Positions 22,664-33,420 are shown, counted from the first letter of the stretch. The stretch: 64,000 nucleotides of DNA from Tremella fuciformis (GCA_032768795.1 CP136490.1:1736001-1800000); one strand, 5' to 3'. Numbers and translations are program-made. The notes: a model not told the origin generated them from the letters alone.

Positions 22664-24094
22664 TCAGTCAATGGGGGATGGGCCTCCGGCCGTGCAGGTG
22701 CCGTTGAAAACGTACGGACTCCAATCGAACCGATACCACTCGAGGGATATGACGGTCACGTCGTTGGGACTACCGGTCAGAATGCACTATCCTGTCAGTC
22801 ATGGCAGACAGCAGTGTCGCCCTGCTCACATCCTCGCTGTATGTATAATATGCTTCCTGCTGAAGATCCTTCTCGTTGTTGTAGCGCCAATAGGTGAAGT
22901 GTAGGTAGGGGTCCGTGCACTGATGCGGAACCTGCGCAAACTCGAGGCCGCCAGTCATCAAGGTGACGTTGTGCGTCCAGTCCTGCGTGTGAGGAGCGCC
23001 CACAACGTTCTCGACCTGGCATTTATGGATCACCGAACACGTTCGTGCTTTCCCTCAAGATCCGCCGACCTACTTGACGTCGTTGGCAAGGGCGCACGCA
23101 CCTGAAGTTTGACCCAATTTTGGTGGTCACCATCGGCCGGTCCGACCTGAAGATCGATCGTGGTGTTGTGACAGTCCGTCCCGTGAGGGTCTGGTCCGAC
23201 CTCCAGCGAATTATCGGGCAGAGGTAAGTCTGGTGCGCTGAGCATTAGTCAATATTCCGTGTCGCCATGAGACGGAAAGGCCCAAGCGATACCCGTCAAA
23301 GTGGGGTTATTGGCATGACTCACTAGTTCAAGCAAGACATGGTCAATCCGTTACCGAGCCAGGCGGGCTGCGTGTCGCACCATTGCCAAAAAGGGCTTGT
23401 ATGCTGGAAGTTCAAGTAAAGTTTTGCTGCGGTGGACACGCCTGAAAGTATGCACTGCGATGTGTGAGCATTCGGTGGTGTCCCAGATCACGCAGTAGAT
23501 GGCTTTGACCCACGTTGACTGATTGCGCATAACCCGAGGTATTGTCCCATTTTGGATAGCTACTCGGCCACACCTTCACGTTGAAGCGCAAAGGCTCGTC
23601 GGTCGGGTGATACTCGATGGTGTGTACTGGTTTTTCGCTCGAGCCCTCAGAAGGCAGGAGCCAGAAGTCCTTGGTAGTCTCCTAGGCAGTCAATGTGGCT
23701 GGAATCAGGACTCGCAAGCACGCACGTGAACCGCGACCCAGAAATCTCCCTGCATTTGTAGTGAAGTGCCCGGCACCGAGCTCTGAAGCGATCAGCTTTG
23801 CGACTTGGTACGCTGTTGAGGGACTGACACTAGACGGCTTTACCAAAGAAGATGTCACTTGAGAGCCCAAGGACAGCGAAACCAAGAACTTAGAGGAGTA
23901 ATCTCTGTCGGATGCGGTAGAGTGCAAGCTCGCCATTGACGGAGTCCGGCTCTGCTGAGTTGGTCAGGTTTGAGAACTTACTAACGAGATTTATTGCGCA
24001 CCACCACAGTTTCCGCATATTGCGTCGATGAAACTGCGGCGGCCTGCCAAGCGAACCAAAATATTGCTGGACAAGCTGAAGAGATCCTCAGCAT
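22664..24094 (-). CDS. Secreted FWQW-motif protein B, 332 aa
   Basis: Second tandem paralogue. Exons 24094-23982, 23928-23844, 23782-23726, 23681-23514, 23454-23324, 23237-23102, 23015-22830, 22786-22664 give 332 aa. The signal peptide is MLRISSACPAIFWFAWQAAA. Domain landmarks are QGDFWVAVH, TIEYHPTDEPLRFNVKVW, CILSGV, PFWQW, GLTMSCLN, VGPDP, DWTHNVTLMTGG, CTDPYLHFTYWRY and a last exon starting CILTG and ending CTAGGPSPID. The 168-nt central exon and the 123-nt last exon have exactly the same lengths as in gene A. The first intron acceptor (GCGAG) is the weakest call. An alternative start at 24026 would need a 34-nt intron and gives a poorer signal peptide. Confidence 0.68.
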
Positions 24095-24588
24095 CTCACG
24101 GCGGATCTTGTTAGAGGAATGTGAAATGCTTAATGCCCATCACTAGCTCGATGACATATATGCAGTTATACAGCGCGGACAGGCGCCTACTCCTAAGGGG
24201 GTCGGGTCCTTTGATAGTAAGGCCATGTGAGTGGTAAAGCGTCCGTTCATATGATCGGCTACATCCACAACGTTTCACGGTCCGCGAGAGTCGTACCCTC
24301 CAGCGGATGTTCAGGACCATCAAGGGAGGATCGGACGCTTTCAGATTACGCTGAGCCAATGGTCTTGACACACGGAGAGGTGTTCCGTGAACCTTTCACT
24401 CCAGGCCTTGCGGCCACTCGCTCATCGCGGCGGGACACAGTCTCGGCCTGTAAGCCCCTGAATACACTGTAAAAAGGAATAAAAGAGCATATCATACAGG
24501 CCGCGTTTCGCTTCATACAGCAGGTATCTTTGAGTAAACGTGGACATCGGACGGCGAGTGCAGTGTTTCTGGTCCGTCGCGAGCCTGT
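24095..24588. promoter_or_regulatory. Spacer between secreted paralogues B and C
   Basis: About 490 bp with the 3' end region of gene C and the promoter of gene B. It contains only short ORFs without domain similarity to the family, so I see no fourth copy here. Confidence 0.4.
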
Positions 24589-25814
24589 CTAACGCTGGCT
24601 CCCTGGCCGAGGAGGAGACCCGCCAGCACAACCCCCTTTGAAACACCCAGAGTTGATCCCCTCGTCCGACAGGATGATCTTCCAGGAGGTGCAGGAGCTT
24701 GTCTCCTGGAAAGTACACTGTCTGTCAGCTGGCCGCGTCTAGAGATCCCGTAACAAGGCCCACATCGGACGACGATTTGGGAGTGACCATGTTGTCAAGG
24801 TCATCTTTGCTGCCGTACTCCCAGTAGCTGAGATGAATGTCTGGGCTGTTGCAAGTCCTATTGAGAGTAATGGTCTCTGGCCCTCCGGTGAAGAGTAGAA
24901 CTTCATCGGTCCAATCCTAGGCTATAAGTGCCGTCTTAGGCATAACTTCCCGATCAGACTCACCTCCATCGCGTAGAACTTCTTGCTGCTGCTGAGCTCA
25001 AAGGTTACGTTGTGATAACTGCAGTCCGAAGGAACGGTGATCGTCGAATTGGCTATGATACCTGAACCTGCATCACTACTTGTCAGCGCGTCCGAGGGAA
25101 TGGGCCAAGATCTATGCGCACTTGTGGTTGCAGATCATATTGAGCCCGTCTCCGTTGATGGACCCGTCGAACCACTGCCAGAAGGGGGCGTTGTTCTTCA
25201 GCAAGAGGTTGATGGTGTCGTTTGTCGGCTTCCCGGACAGCATACACTGGCAGTCAGCTATGAAATCAATCCATGGGACGACCGCACGTCGATCGTCTCG
25301 GAATACTTCGAGTCCGCTTCCCAACCTTTGTAGGAAGTTGGCCAAGTCCTGATCTTGAACATCAATGGCTGCCCGCAGGTCGAGTACTCGATGTTGACTT
25401 CGGGCTGCAGGTTGCTCTGCGTGGGAGTTATGGTGATGTTCTGGGTGATTTCCTGCTCGTGTCAGATCTCCCGCATCTTTTCCTGACACAACCGCGCGCG
25501 CTGGCCTACAAGTACACGCGGACGATACGCACCGTGGCCGTCACGTAAGGGCTACCTTGAACATGAACGATGGCCGCGGTGCAGGCCGGCTTGAAGTATC
25601 AGCACGGCCCTTGCTGAACTCAAAAATGACCTGTACCTGCGACGGTGCGGGCGTGAATGATGTGGTGGCGGAGACTTTGGCAGCACTCGAACTCACGTCT
25701 ACAGATGAGCAATCGTTGTCCCTGACGAGCGGACCTACCCCTGGGTACATGTGCGGCAGCGGCCTGGGCCAGCCAGGCGAGGAGTGCGATGCACGTGCCA
25801 CTGATAAGCTTCAT
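24589..25814 (-). CDS. Secreted FWQW-motif protein C, 292 aa
   Basis: Third tandem paralogue. Exons 25814-25739, 25698-25637, 25589-25533, 25452-25288, 25246-25122, 25075-24964, 24916-24764, 24717-24589 give 292 aa. The signal peptide MKLISGTCIALLAWLAQAAAA is unambiguous. The Ser/Thr spacer is short. Domain landmarks are GSPYVTAT, NIEYSTCGQPLMFKIRTW, CMLSGKP, PFWQW, GLNMICN, VPSDCSYHNVTF, DWTDEVLLFTGG, CNSPDIHLSYWEY and a last exon starting CTFQ and ending CAGGSPPRPG. Exon 3 is 57 nt as in gene B. Intron 1 splits the signal-peptide region in phase 1, as in gene A. Divergent from the ornithine aminotransferase gene. Function unknown. Confidence 0.74.
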
Positions 25815-26382
25815 CTCGACTACTAGTGCCTGAGGACGAGTCTGAGACTGAGGAATGTGAGCGGTCGCTGATGTCTATGCATCGGCTTATGTATGTAGCA
25901 CGGGCGCGGCATGCCTCGCGTTTGTACTTCTAGACGCACCCCTCGCCGCCCGGCGTCCTTTGCCACATCCACCCTTGCCCCTCCCCTCCATTACCACCTG
26001 CTCCCACTTCTTTTGTACTATCGTCCGATACCATGTCCGTGGGCCGCCAGGTGTGTCGACTTGAAAGGTCTGCTACCACTAGACGTTTTGGCATGAGCCA
26101 AGACATACCATTGGTCAAAGTAGCCGCGGATAAGCGCCACAGTGCCACAAAGTGTATAAGCGCTTAAAAAGTGCCACATGTGATTGGCGCTTGCTCGGGC
26201 GGATCATGCGGGGCACCGGCACCGGGAGCACCTTAAGCGACTTCCCCCTTCCTTTTGCCTCTTCCTCTCTATCAGACATCTCCTTTCACACCACATTCCC
26301 ACAAGACTCGACCTGTACATAGCCAGGTAGTACCCACTTGTCTCTTCCCATACACATCATCGCATATCTCACAGCGTTCAAG
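25815..26382. promoter_or_regulatory. Divergent promoter region (secreted C / ornithine aminotransferase)
   Basis: 570 bp. The OAT-proximal half has a GATAAG motif at 26129-26134, of the type bound by fungal nitrogen GATA factors. It also has two direct repeats GTGCCACA (26142-26149, 26171-26178) flanking a palindromic AAGCGCTT, and an ATTGG (inverted CCAAT) at 26183-26187. A nitrogen-regulated promoter would suit arginine/ornithine catabolism. That link is inference. Confidence 0.4.
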
Positions 26383-28041
26383 ATGTCGCCCATCGCTGCC
26401 TCCAATGGGACCACATTCGGGGAGGGGAAAGCTGGGAAGGCCAAATTCACCACTCAAGAGATTATGACTCTCGAGTCGGAGTACTCGGCGTGAGTCACCT
26501 GGAGCTAACATCGGATGCAAAGTGAGGGACGCTCACTCGTCAGTCACAACTACCACCCATTGCCCGTATGCTTCGAGCGAGGAGAGGGTGCTCATGTCTG
26601 GGACCCAGAAGGCAACGAGTATCTCGATTTCCTTTCGGCCTACTCGGCTGTCAACCAAGGCCACTGCCACCCGGAGATACTCTCAACCCTCATCAACCAA
26701 GCATCGAAGCTTACGTTGTCCTCGCGCGCATTCTACTCGACGGGTCTGGGTCCTTTTGCCAAGAAAGTCACCGAGATGTTCGGCTTCGACATGGTGCTGC
26801 CGATGAACACGGGAGCCGAAGCTGTCGAGACTGCCATAAAGCTTGCTAGAAAGTGGGGCTACGAGAAGAAGGGTATCGCAGAGGGCAAAGCCAGGGTGTT
26901 GAGTGTCGAGGGGAACTTCCACGGGCGGACGATCGGTATCATCTCCATGAGCACAGATCCGGAGTCTCGAAATGGCTTCGGTCCATTCTTGGACAATGTT
27001 GGGCCACGATGGGATACTGGCTTGATCCGATACAACGAGCCGCAAGATTTGGAGAGAGTGCTTGAGAAGCATGGTGATGAAGTTGCCGCGTTCCTCGTCG
27101 AGCCGATTCAAGGCGAAGCGGGGTGAGTCAACCCTCAGTTGAGAGTGTCTGAGAGGCTGTCATGCTGAGGTTACAGAATCTATGTACCGGACGATGGCTA
27201 CCTCGCCAAATGCGCTGCTATCTGCAAGAAGTACAATGTGCTCCTTATCTGCGATGAGATTCAAACAGGTCTTTGCCGGACCGGCAAGATGTGCGTTTCT
27301 TCGCAGGGATGCCTTTTTCGGGTGCTGATTCTTCAGGTTGTGCTACGAGTGGGACAACATCAAACCAGACATGGTTATCCTGGGGAAGGCCCTGTCCGGT
27401 GGCAGTAAGTTTCATTCGTATCGCTCCGAAAGATGTTGACCAAGAGTGTACCCGGTCTCGTGCGTCTTGGCAAACAAGGAGATTATGCTTTGTATCAAAC
27501 CGGGAGAGCACGGCTCGACATATGGCGGGTGAGCAGTTTGACGCATATTTTGCCTGATAGCTGAATCGTTCAGTAATCCCCTTGGATGTGCCGTCGCCAT
27601 GACGGCCCTAGATGTGCTCGTCAAAGAGGATCTGGCGAACCGCTCCCAACGTCTGGGCGAGATCTTTAGGCAAGGCTTGAGAGACCTCAACTCGCCATTC
27701 ATCAAGATCATCCGCGGACGAGGACTGTTCAATGGTGTCGTTATCGACGAGAAAGTGTCGAAGAAGGGTCGGACTGCGTGGCAGCTGTGTCTGCTGATGA
27801 AGAGCAAGGGACTGCTAGCGAAGCCGACACATGTGAACATGTGTGTATTGCGGGCGACATGATTTGTAGTTTGCGCTGACTCATCAGCATCCGATTTGCG
27901 CCCCCATTGGTCATTTCTGAAGAGGACGTGCGCAAGGCCATCAAGATCATCGGCGAGAGTCTGTCGGAGATCGATGTATTGGAGAAGATTCCAGGTGAGG
28001 ACCACGAGGACCATGACACACATATCGACCTTGAGGACTAG
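26383..28041 (+). CDS. Ornithine aminotransferase (ornithine-oxo-acid transaminase)
   Basis: PLP enzyme converting L-ornithine and 2-oxoglutarate to glutamate semialdehyde and glutamate in arginine catabolism (yeast Car2 counterpart), usually cytosolic in fungi. Exons 26383-26489, 26544-27122, 27177-27290, 27337-27404, 27447-27528, 27574-27840, 27888-28041 give 456 aa. Signatures are [60 protein letters not shown] and [10 protein letters not shown], with the PLP lysine at about K284, then [14 protein letters not shown] placed the first acceptor at 26543 because it restores the family sequence SAHNYHPLP. The alternative at 26522 would add seven residues and leave a 33-nt intron. No mitochondrial presequence is visible. 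Confidence 0.94.
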
Positions 28042-28109
28042 GTCATGTAGCGCCCAGATGTATGCATTGCATTTGCTTACGCACACTCAAGCAGGTCTCA
28101 GCGCTGAAG

Positions 28110-28485
28110 TCATCGGCTCATAACCACAGCGTCTGCCGGACGCGCCGGCAGTACATCCTCTGCCCGCATCTTGGACAAAGCCATTTCGATCGTTCGCGAG
28201 GTCACCCAGGGAGGCAAATTGTTCGACACTTGTGTGCAGCTAGGCGATGAGTCCACGGCGAGTGTGCTGGAATCGGCGGTATTCGTTGACGCGTCAGACG
28301 CTGACCGGTCCCGTAGAGTCCTTGCAGGCTCGATGATCGCTGGGCAAGGTATTGAGGGGAGATGATATTTGGGGGCGCCCCGCGCTGTGATCAACTCTCG
28401 GTCTTCTCGAACGGAGTGTGGACTCACGAGGAGTAGGGATGTGCGAAGGGAGGATCTGGATCGAAGAAGGTGGCGACCTGCGCAT
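28110..28485 (-). CDS. Possible small two-exon gene, 110 aa, unrecognised
   Basis: Exons 28485-28428 and 28384-28110, joined by a 43-nt GTGAGT..CACAG intron (the commonest size here), give 110 aa starting MRRSPPSS and ending VVMSR. The product is Ser/Pro/Ala-rich with one helix-like stretch (WVTSRTIEMALSKMRAED). I recognise no domain. The opposite strand also has an open, protein-like frame (about 28108-28365), so the strand is not settled. It converges on the OAT gene, 68 bp away. Confidence 0.35.
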
Positions 28486-29096
28486 GGTGGTACGAAGCAA
28501 GGTATGTATTGACAGCGAAGAAAAGATGACGGTGGCGGAAAGTGTACGCTCCGGGCGTTGGAGACGGTCGGAGGTGGGACATGGTTCTATAAACCTCTCT
28601 GGCTGTCTGGTTTCTGCTCGGAATGGCCACCCACGCGATGGTAGTCAAGCTGTCGTCAAGGATATAACCGAGTGAAGTATCGCGTTGTAGATTGTTGCCT
28701 GCTCGACCGTTGGGAACGTCTGAAACGCAGGAGGCATCTCCCTTACCCCGTCTCGGGGCAGGTGGGGAGGGGGAAGGGATGCCACGTCAACGCGGCAGGA
28801 CGTTGCTCTCGGGCGCTGACCCCGAAACGGACGGCTTGTCGGCGTGGTTGGGACGGCTCCACTTCGAGGACGTAAGAGGGGAGGCCACCATGGACAATGC
28901 ATTCCTGGGACGCTCTCAACATGCGCAGGAGCACGGACAACATACCTCACCAACGTGTGCTATACCGAGCAACCCAACACATATACTAAGAACCAAATAT
29001 CCACCTCCGCAACCCTCACATCCACCTTCGGAAGCCTCGCGAGCTTTTGACGGTGCTGACCCTAAGGTCCTTGAGCTCTCGAGAGAAGGCCGTTTC
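28486..29096. other. Intergenic region
   Basis: About 610 bp downstream of the sugar-transporter gene. Overlapping ORFs on both strands (for example 28645-28953 minus, 28692-29186 plus) have biased, low-information translations and no splice-linked start. No gene assigned. Confidence 0.45.
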
Positions 29097-31050
29097 TCAG
29101 ACTCTCTGGACATCTTCCACATGAGCGACAGCTTCCTTATCTCCATCCGGGTCAACCGCTTTGCCGACATGGACATGCGCCGCTAGTTCCGATGCCGCCT
29201 GGCGCCGACCCTCCTTCGTACCGTAATCGAAGACCATGGATACCTCTTCGATTGAGAGCTTCTTGGTCTCGGGAACGTAAAAGTAGATGAAGAAGAGGTA
29301 GAACACCTGGATGCCGATATACACCGCGTAGCCGAATGTCAGCTGGACAAGTTACCCAGGGGCTTCGCTCACTACTTCCAAGTGATCGCCGCCAGCGCGA
29401 TGGGGTTGACAAACTGGTTGAACGCATTGGCGATGTTTTGTTCGGTGAGATAGATGGCGAGACCTTTGGTGCGCAGGTTGTAAGGCAGTATTTCCGAAAC
29501 ATAAGAGTAGTTAAGCTGTCAATCAGCCTCTGCAACCTCTGGTGCAGCGGTATCGAGCGCATGCCCAGGGACTCACCGGCGTCCACGCCAGATCGTACGC
29601 CCCGAAAAATAAGAACAAAAATGGCACCGCAGCAGTTCCCAGCGATTGCTTCTTGGTGATCGCGAATCCGGCCGAGAAACCCATCACGCAGGAGAAGAAC
29701 ACAATCATGAGTGCGGTCGATGTCAGAAACATGGGCCGACGGCCAAAGTTGTCGGCGTAGAGTCCAGCGACTTCAGCCAGGACAAGATTCCAAGCGGCTA
29801 TGCCAGCATTCAACCCGGTGATCTTGAGCGGTTGGGTGATACCCAGGCTGTTCAGGATGGGCGAGAGATAACTGCAATCAGCTCCACCGTGACAGGGGGA
29901 CTCACTAGGACACAACCCCCTGACCTGTCCAGACACACCCTATGCCGATGAGGGAGCCGACGAGGGATCGTTTTCTGTTGCCCGGCGTTCGAAGGAGGTC
30001 CAGCTTCCAGTCAGTCACGAGCGCGCGTCGGCACTCACGTAGGAAGTCTTGTTGGCGCTCTCTTCTTGCTCCAAGGCGTACTGGATCTCGGCCATCTCCC
30101 AGAGAACAAGAGGGTCTTGCTCGTCGCCATTTGCATGAAACTTGGCCAACAATCGCCTGGCCTCGTCATGCTTATTCCATCGGCAGAGGAATCGTGGGGA
30201 TTCGGGAGCTCCCCAAAGGATAGCCAAGACGATGATCGGGCCAACGATCATGACGAGGCAGGGGAGCCGCCATGCCCACTCTGACTCGATGTACAGTCCG
30301 ATTACTGCCTTGAGAAAACTTCTCGCATGTCCCAAAGCACCTACTGCACATAATCGCGCTGACCAGGGACCCGGTGTAATAGACCCCGTAATACATGGCG
30401 GCGAGGGACGCACGGAATCGGGGATGGGCCGTCTCTTGTAGCAGTGCTGGAGCCGCCACTTTCGTCATTGAACCCCCGATCCCGAGCATAACGCGCGCTG
30501 CCGTCAGACTGACACCGTGGCTGGAAGGGCGTGTACACACAGACAATAAAGTGCGTGGTGTTTGGGGACATCGCGTTCCAAATGGCACCAGCAACAACGA
30601 CCGCTGAACCGATCCCAATGCACCATTTCCGGCCGTATCGACCGGAAATCCAGTCTGACGGGAAGGGCACCACCACACCCGGGATGAAAATGGCGGCCGA
30701 GATGAGCCCAAGCCAGTTGCCTTTGGGGTTGTGGAAGTAGCTGACAAGATTAGCGATGATGAGAGAGGGGAGGCTGTGGCACCAACGTTTTCCAGCGGGG
30801 GATCGCCTGTAGCCCGGTGAGCAAAGCTTGGTCATCTGTTTTGAGCGGGGTACCACCCAAAGTGCAGCATAACTCACAGCCTAGGTAGTAGGGGCAGAGC
30901 AAACACGACAGGCAATAGAATACATTGAGCCGCAGTGAAGGGTCTCTCCACCAGCGTGAGGCGGTGTTGTCTGGCATCAGACATACGGGGTATGCACATA
31001 TGTGATCACTCACTGGGGACCTTGGCGTAGGTGGCACTGTGATCTGCCAT
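29097..31050 (-). CDS. MFS sugar porter; frame break before last exon
   Basis: Predicted plasma-membrane sugar transporter of the SP family. Exons 31050-31014, 30970-30878, 30835-30787, 30740-30541, 30497-30345, 30304-30039, 30003-29906, 29871-29577, 29515-29373, 29342-29097. Family marks are GYDQALLTGLQAI in TM1, GRYGRKW, RVMLGIGG, IESEWAWRLP, PESPRFLCRW, LRTPGNRKR, NFGRRP, ILPYNLRTKGLAIY and the C-terminal YVPETKKLSIEEV. Introns of 34 and 35 nt occur at 29872 and 30004. All phases close until the last junction. There the only 5' site (after 29373) and 3' site (before 29342) leave the total one base short, and splicing as drawn would hit a stop. This is either an assembly indel, an undetected splice site or a real lesion removing TM12. 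It heads the putative sugar cluster. Confidence 0.78.
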
Positions 31051-31703
31051 TATGGCTCTTTCGGGACACCAGTGAGTCTACGATCAGACCACCCGCTTAT
31101 AAGTCTTATATACACAAAGCGCTGGCGGTTTCTTGTCCATTATGACCTGCAAACCGCCGAATTGGAAAGAAGTACGACATCGCCGGATTGTGGATCGTGC
31201 GCACAGGCATCTCATAATTACAAACCTTCTGCTAAAACCGGACCGAAGAATCGGCGCCGAGCGCGCGGCGCAGATTGCGGGGAGGAGGGGCACCGAATGC
31301 TGGTAATGTAGCCATTTAGGCTGTTTTTGGCATATGACGCCAGCAAGAAGTGCTGAGATTTACGAGCAAGCGCTTGTAGAGTAGGAATAATTAAAATGTG
31401 GACCGACTCAGATCCACTAGGCTGGAGGATGCAGAGTGTGATAAACACGACGATAGATTGCGCGAGATGTTCTGACTGAACGAAAGGTGCATAGACTGTG
31501 ATCTTGCTGTCAGTGCGACACATAATCACACGCTGGAGAGCAAGTAGCTCAAGAGGGACAATGAATGTCGCCAAGTCCAATCTATCACGGGCCGATAGGG
31601 CGCTGGTCAATGAGCGATTAAGCGTCCGGTTAACCGTGACCGTAACTGCTTATGACCACGACCATTGTATCACTGGATAGGAACTCTGCACAGTCACCCC
31701 ACT
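31051..31703. promoter_or_regulatory. Divergent promoter of transporter and SDR
   Basis: 653 bp between the transporter and SDR starts. The SDR-proximal part is AT-rich. A perfect palindrome CGGTTAACCG at 31627-31636 is an inverted CGG/CCG pair with 4-bp spacing, the geometry used by some fungal Zn2Cys6 activators. It lies 68 bp upstream of the SDR start. No TF gene of that class is in the window. Confidence 0.45.
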
Positions 31704-32849
31704 ATGAGTCGCATCGAGATCCTGAGCAAGGGGAACGTCGCTGTTATCAGCGGAGGAGCGTAAGCCATTCGGACAGGTGTGGGAGTCATGAACGTCTGAT
31801 CTCAGTTCCGGCATAGGGCTTGCTGCGGCAACGAACTATGCCCAAAGGGGAATGAGCGTTGTCGTTCTGGACTGGAATGAGCAGGCCGTTAACAATGCTG
31901 TCAAGGAGCTGGAGGCGGTCCCAGCTGTCGGCAAAGTCAGAGGCGTCAAAGTGGATGTGAGCAATGTGGCAGAGGTGGTCACTATGAGGGACGAAGTCCT
32001 GGTCGAGTTCCCAGAGGTGACTTTTGGCCTCCAAACGTCGATTGACTGGCTCAGCAGCAGATCCACGTTCTCATGGCCAATCACGGCATTCGCGATACCG
32101 TCCAGGCCTTCCAGGACGATCCGTTGGAGGAAGTACACGCGCGATGGAGCAAGGTGCTTTCGGTCAACCTGAACGGGATGATCCTGCTCGTCCAGGCGTT
32201 CGCTCCGACCATGTCCAAGCAGAAGGGGCCAAGTGTCATCATGACCACTGGTAGCAAGACAGGTGTCGACAACAGACCGTGAGCCTACGAGACGCCCTAT
32301 GGTCTCTCCTGAGAATAGGGTGAAACCCGCGTATAGCACAGCGAAATCAGCACTCAAGACCTTCACTGAGCAGCGTGAGTCCGTCGCTCGTGATCTCACG
32401 GCGTTCGGCTCATAGAAGTCGCCCATCAGTTGCGGAACACGCCGGGAAGCAAGTGCACTGCTCATCTCTTCCTCCCAGGCTACGTATGGACCGGATGGAA
32501 CCCGGCCCAGCGCGAGAGGAGACCCGAAGGAGCCTGGTTGCCAGAACAAGTCATCGAGTACATGATACCCGAGGTGTTTGAAAAGAACGTATTCTACGCC
32601 ATCTGTCCTGATGACGAGGTGTCGCCGGTGAGTACCCGACTCACAACGGTCACTGACGACAGCTGGAAGATAAGGTCGACATGGGATGGACGCTAAATGA
32701 TCTTCCCGAAGGACGACCGGCGCTGTCTCGCTGGCATCCCGACTGTAGGTCCAGGGTCCATACCATTCTGATCTTTAGGGACACCCAAATACCAGGCCTA
32801 CTTGGAGCAGAAGAGGCGAGAAGCAGCAAGCGGTCTAGAGGCCGAATGA
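31704..32849 (+). CDS. Short-chain dehydrogenase/reductase (SDR)
   Basis: NAD(P)-dependent oxidoreductase, likely cytosolic. Exons 31704-31759, 31806-32016, 32058-32278, 32319-32374, 32416-32627, 32663-32744, 32779-32849 give 302 aa. The cofactor site is SGGASGIGLAAA in beta1-alphaA. An acidic residue follows beta2 (VVVLDW), which favours NAD over NADP. Next come DVSN and NHG, where classical SDRs have NNAG. The catalytic triad is Ser155, Tyr168 and Lys172 in the classical S-x12-Y-x3-K arrangement (TTGS, YSTAK). The C-terminal 60 residues, ending YLEQKRREAASG, extend beyond the minimal 250-aa SDR. Introns 5 and 6 are only 35 and 34 nt. Position between a sugar porter and a lactonase suggests a sugar C1 or alcohol dehydrogenase; the substrate is unknown. 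Confidence 0.87.
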
Positions 32850-32859
32850 ATGCAACATG

Positions 32860-33259
32860 TCATGGTCTGACGAATTCGACTTTTTCGTCTCCCGGTAGAG
32901 TCCACATTTCTACAAGCTTGACCTTGGCTTTATCCCAGACACCTTGGCTCCAAAACGGGTCTTCCCTCACACGCTGCCAAGCTTGAGCAGCAGAAGGGAA
33001 TCGAAACATCATGATCGAGCCCGAAAATTCCTTGCGTACTTGGTCTCCGGTACGAAGAGCGTTGGGATCGTTCATTACCCGTTCTGAAAGAAAGGGACAG
33101 CCGTAGACTGAAATGAGTGACTGGCCTTCGCGACTGCGGCTCACCCCTCTCTCCTGATTCGGCGGAAGCTTGTGCAGCCGCAGCGTGAGCGGCGTTGTGA
33201 AGCAGGCGCTTGTCGTTCACCCCTGGATAATCGGGCGCGAAAAGTGTGAATATTGTCAT
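32860..33259 (-). CDS. YCII-related domain protein
   Basis: Small dimeric alpha/beta (ferredoxin-like) protein, 120 aa, from exons 33259-33145 and 33107-32860 (37-nt intron). It begins MTIFTLFAPDYPGVNDKRL, with His residues in a helix (LLHNAAHAAAAQ), then the YCII-type core GSIMMFRFPSAAQAWQRVREDPFW, followed by a strand with KVKLVEMW. YCII proteins are related to muconolactone isomerases and are often found with catabolic genes, but few have a proven reaction. The stop codon lies only 11 bp from the SDR stop, a tail-to-tail arrangement. It is upstream of the lactonase gene's 3' end. Confidence 0.76.
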
Positions 33260-33420
33260 TCTCGAACGGTGACGGATTTCTCAACCATGTTGCATAGATC
33301 AGATCGTCAACGTTATTCATGAGCATCTGGGCCACGTTCTCGGCGCATGTACAGTTGACACTCGTAGCCTAAATCCACTGGTTTTTGCGAATCATTTTAT
33401 CAGATGCCATTTCTTGCTGA

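Noticed and set aside
24095..24588. A fourth copy or relic of the FWQW secreted family between genes B and C
   Set aside because: None of the landmark motifs could be found in any frame of this spacer.
26490..26522. 33-nt intron in the ornithine aminotransferase gene
   Set aside because: Splicing to 26543 instead gives a normal 54-nt intron and restores the family sequence SAHNYHPLP.
28645..29186. Plus-strand 164-codon ORF and minus-strand 102-codon ORF upstream of OAT's neighbour region
   Set aside because: Translations are biased and repetitive. The plus ORF overlaps the last exon of the transporter as an antisense shadow.
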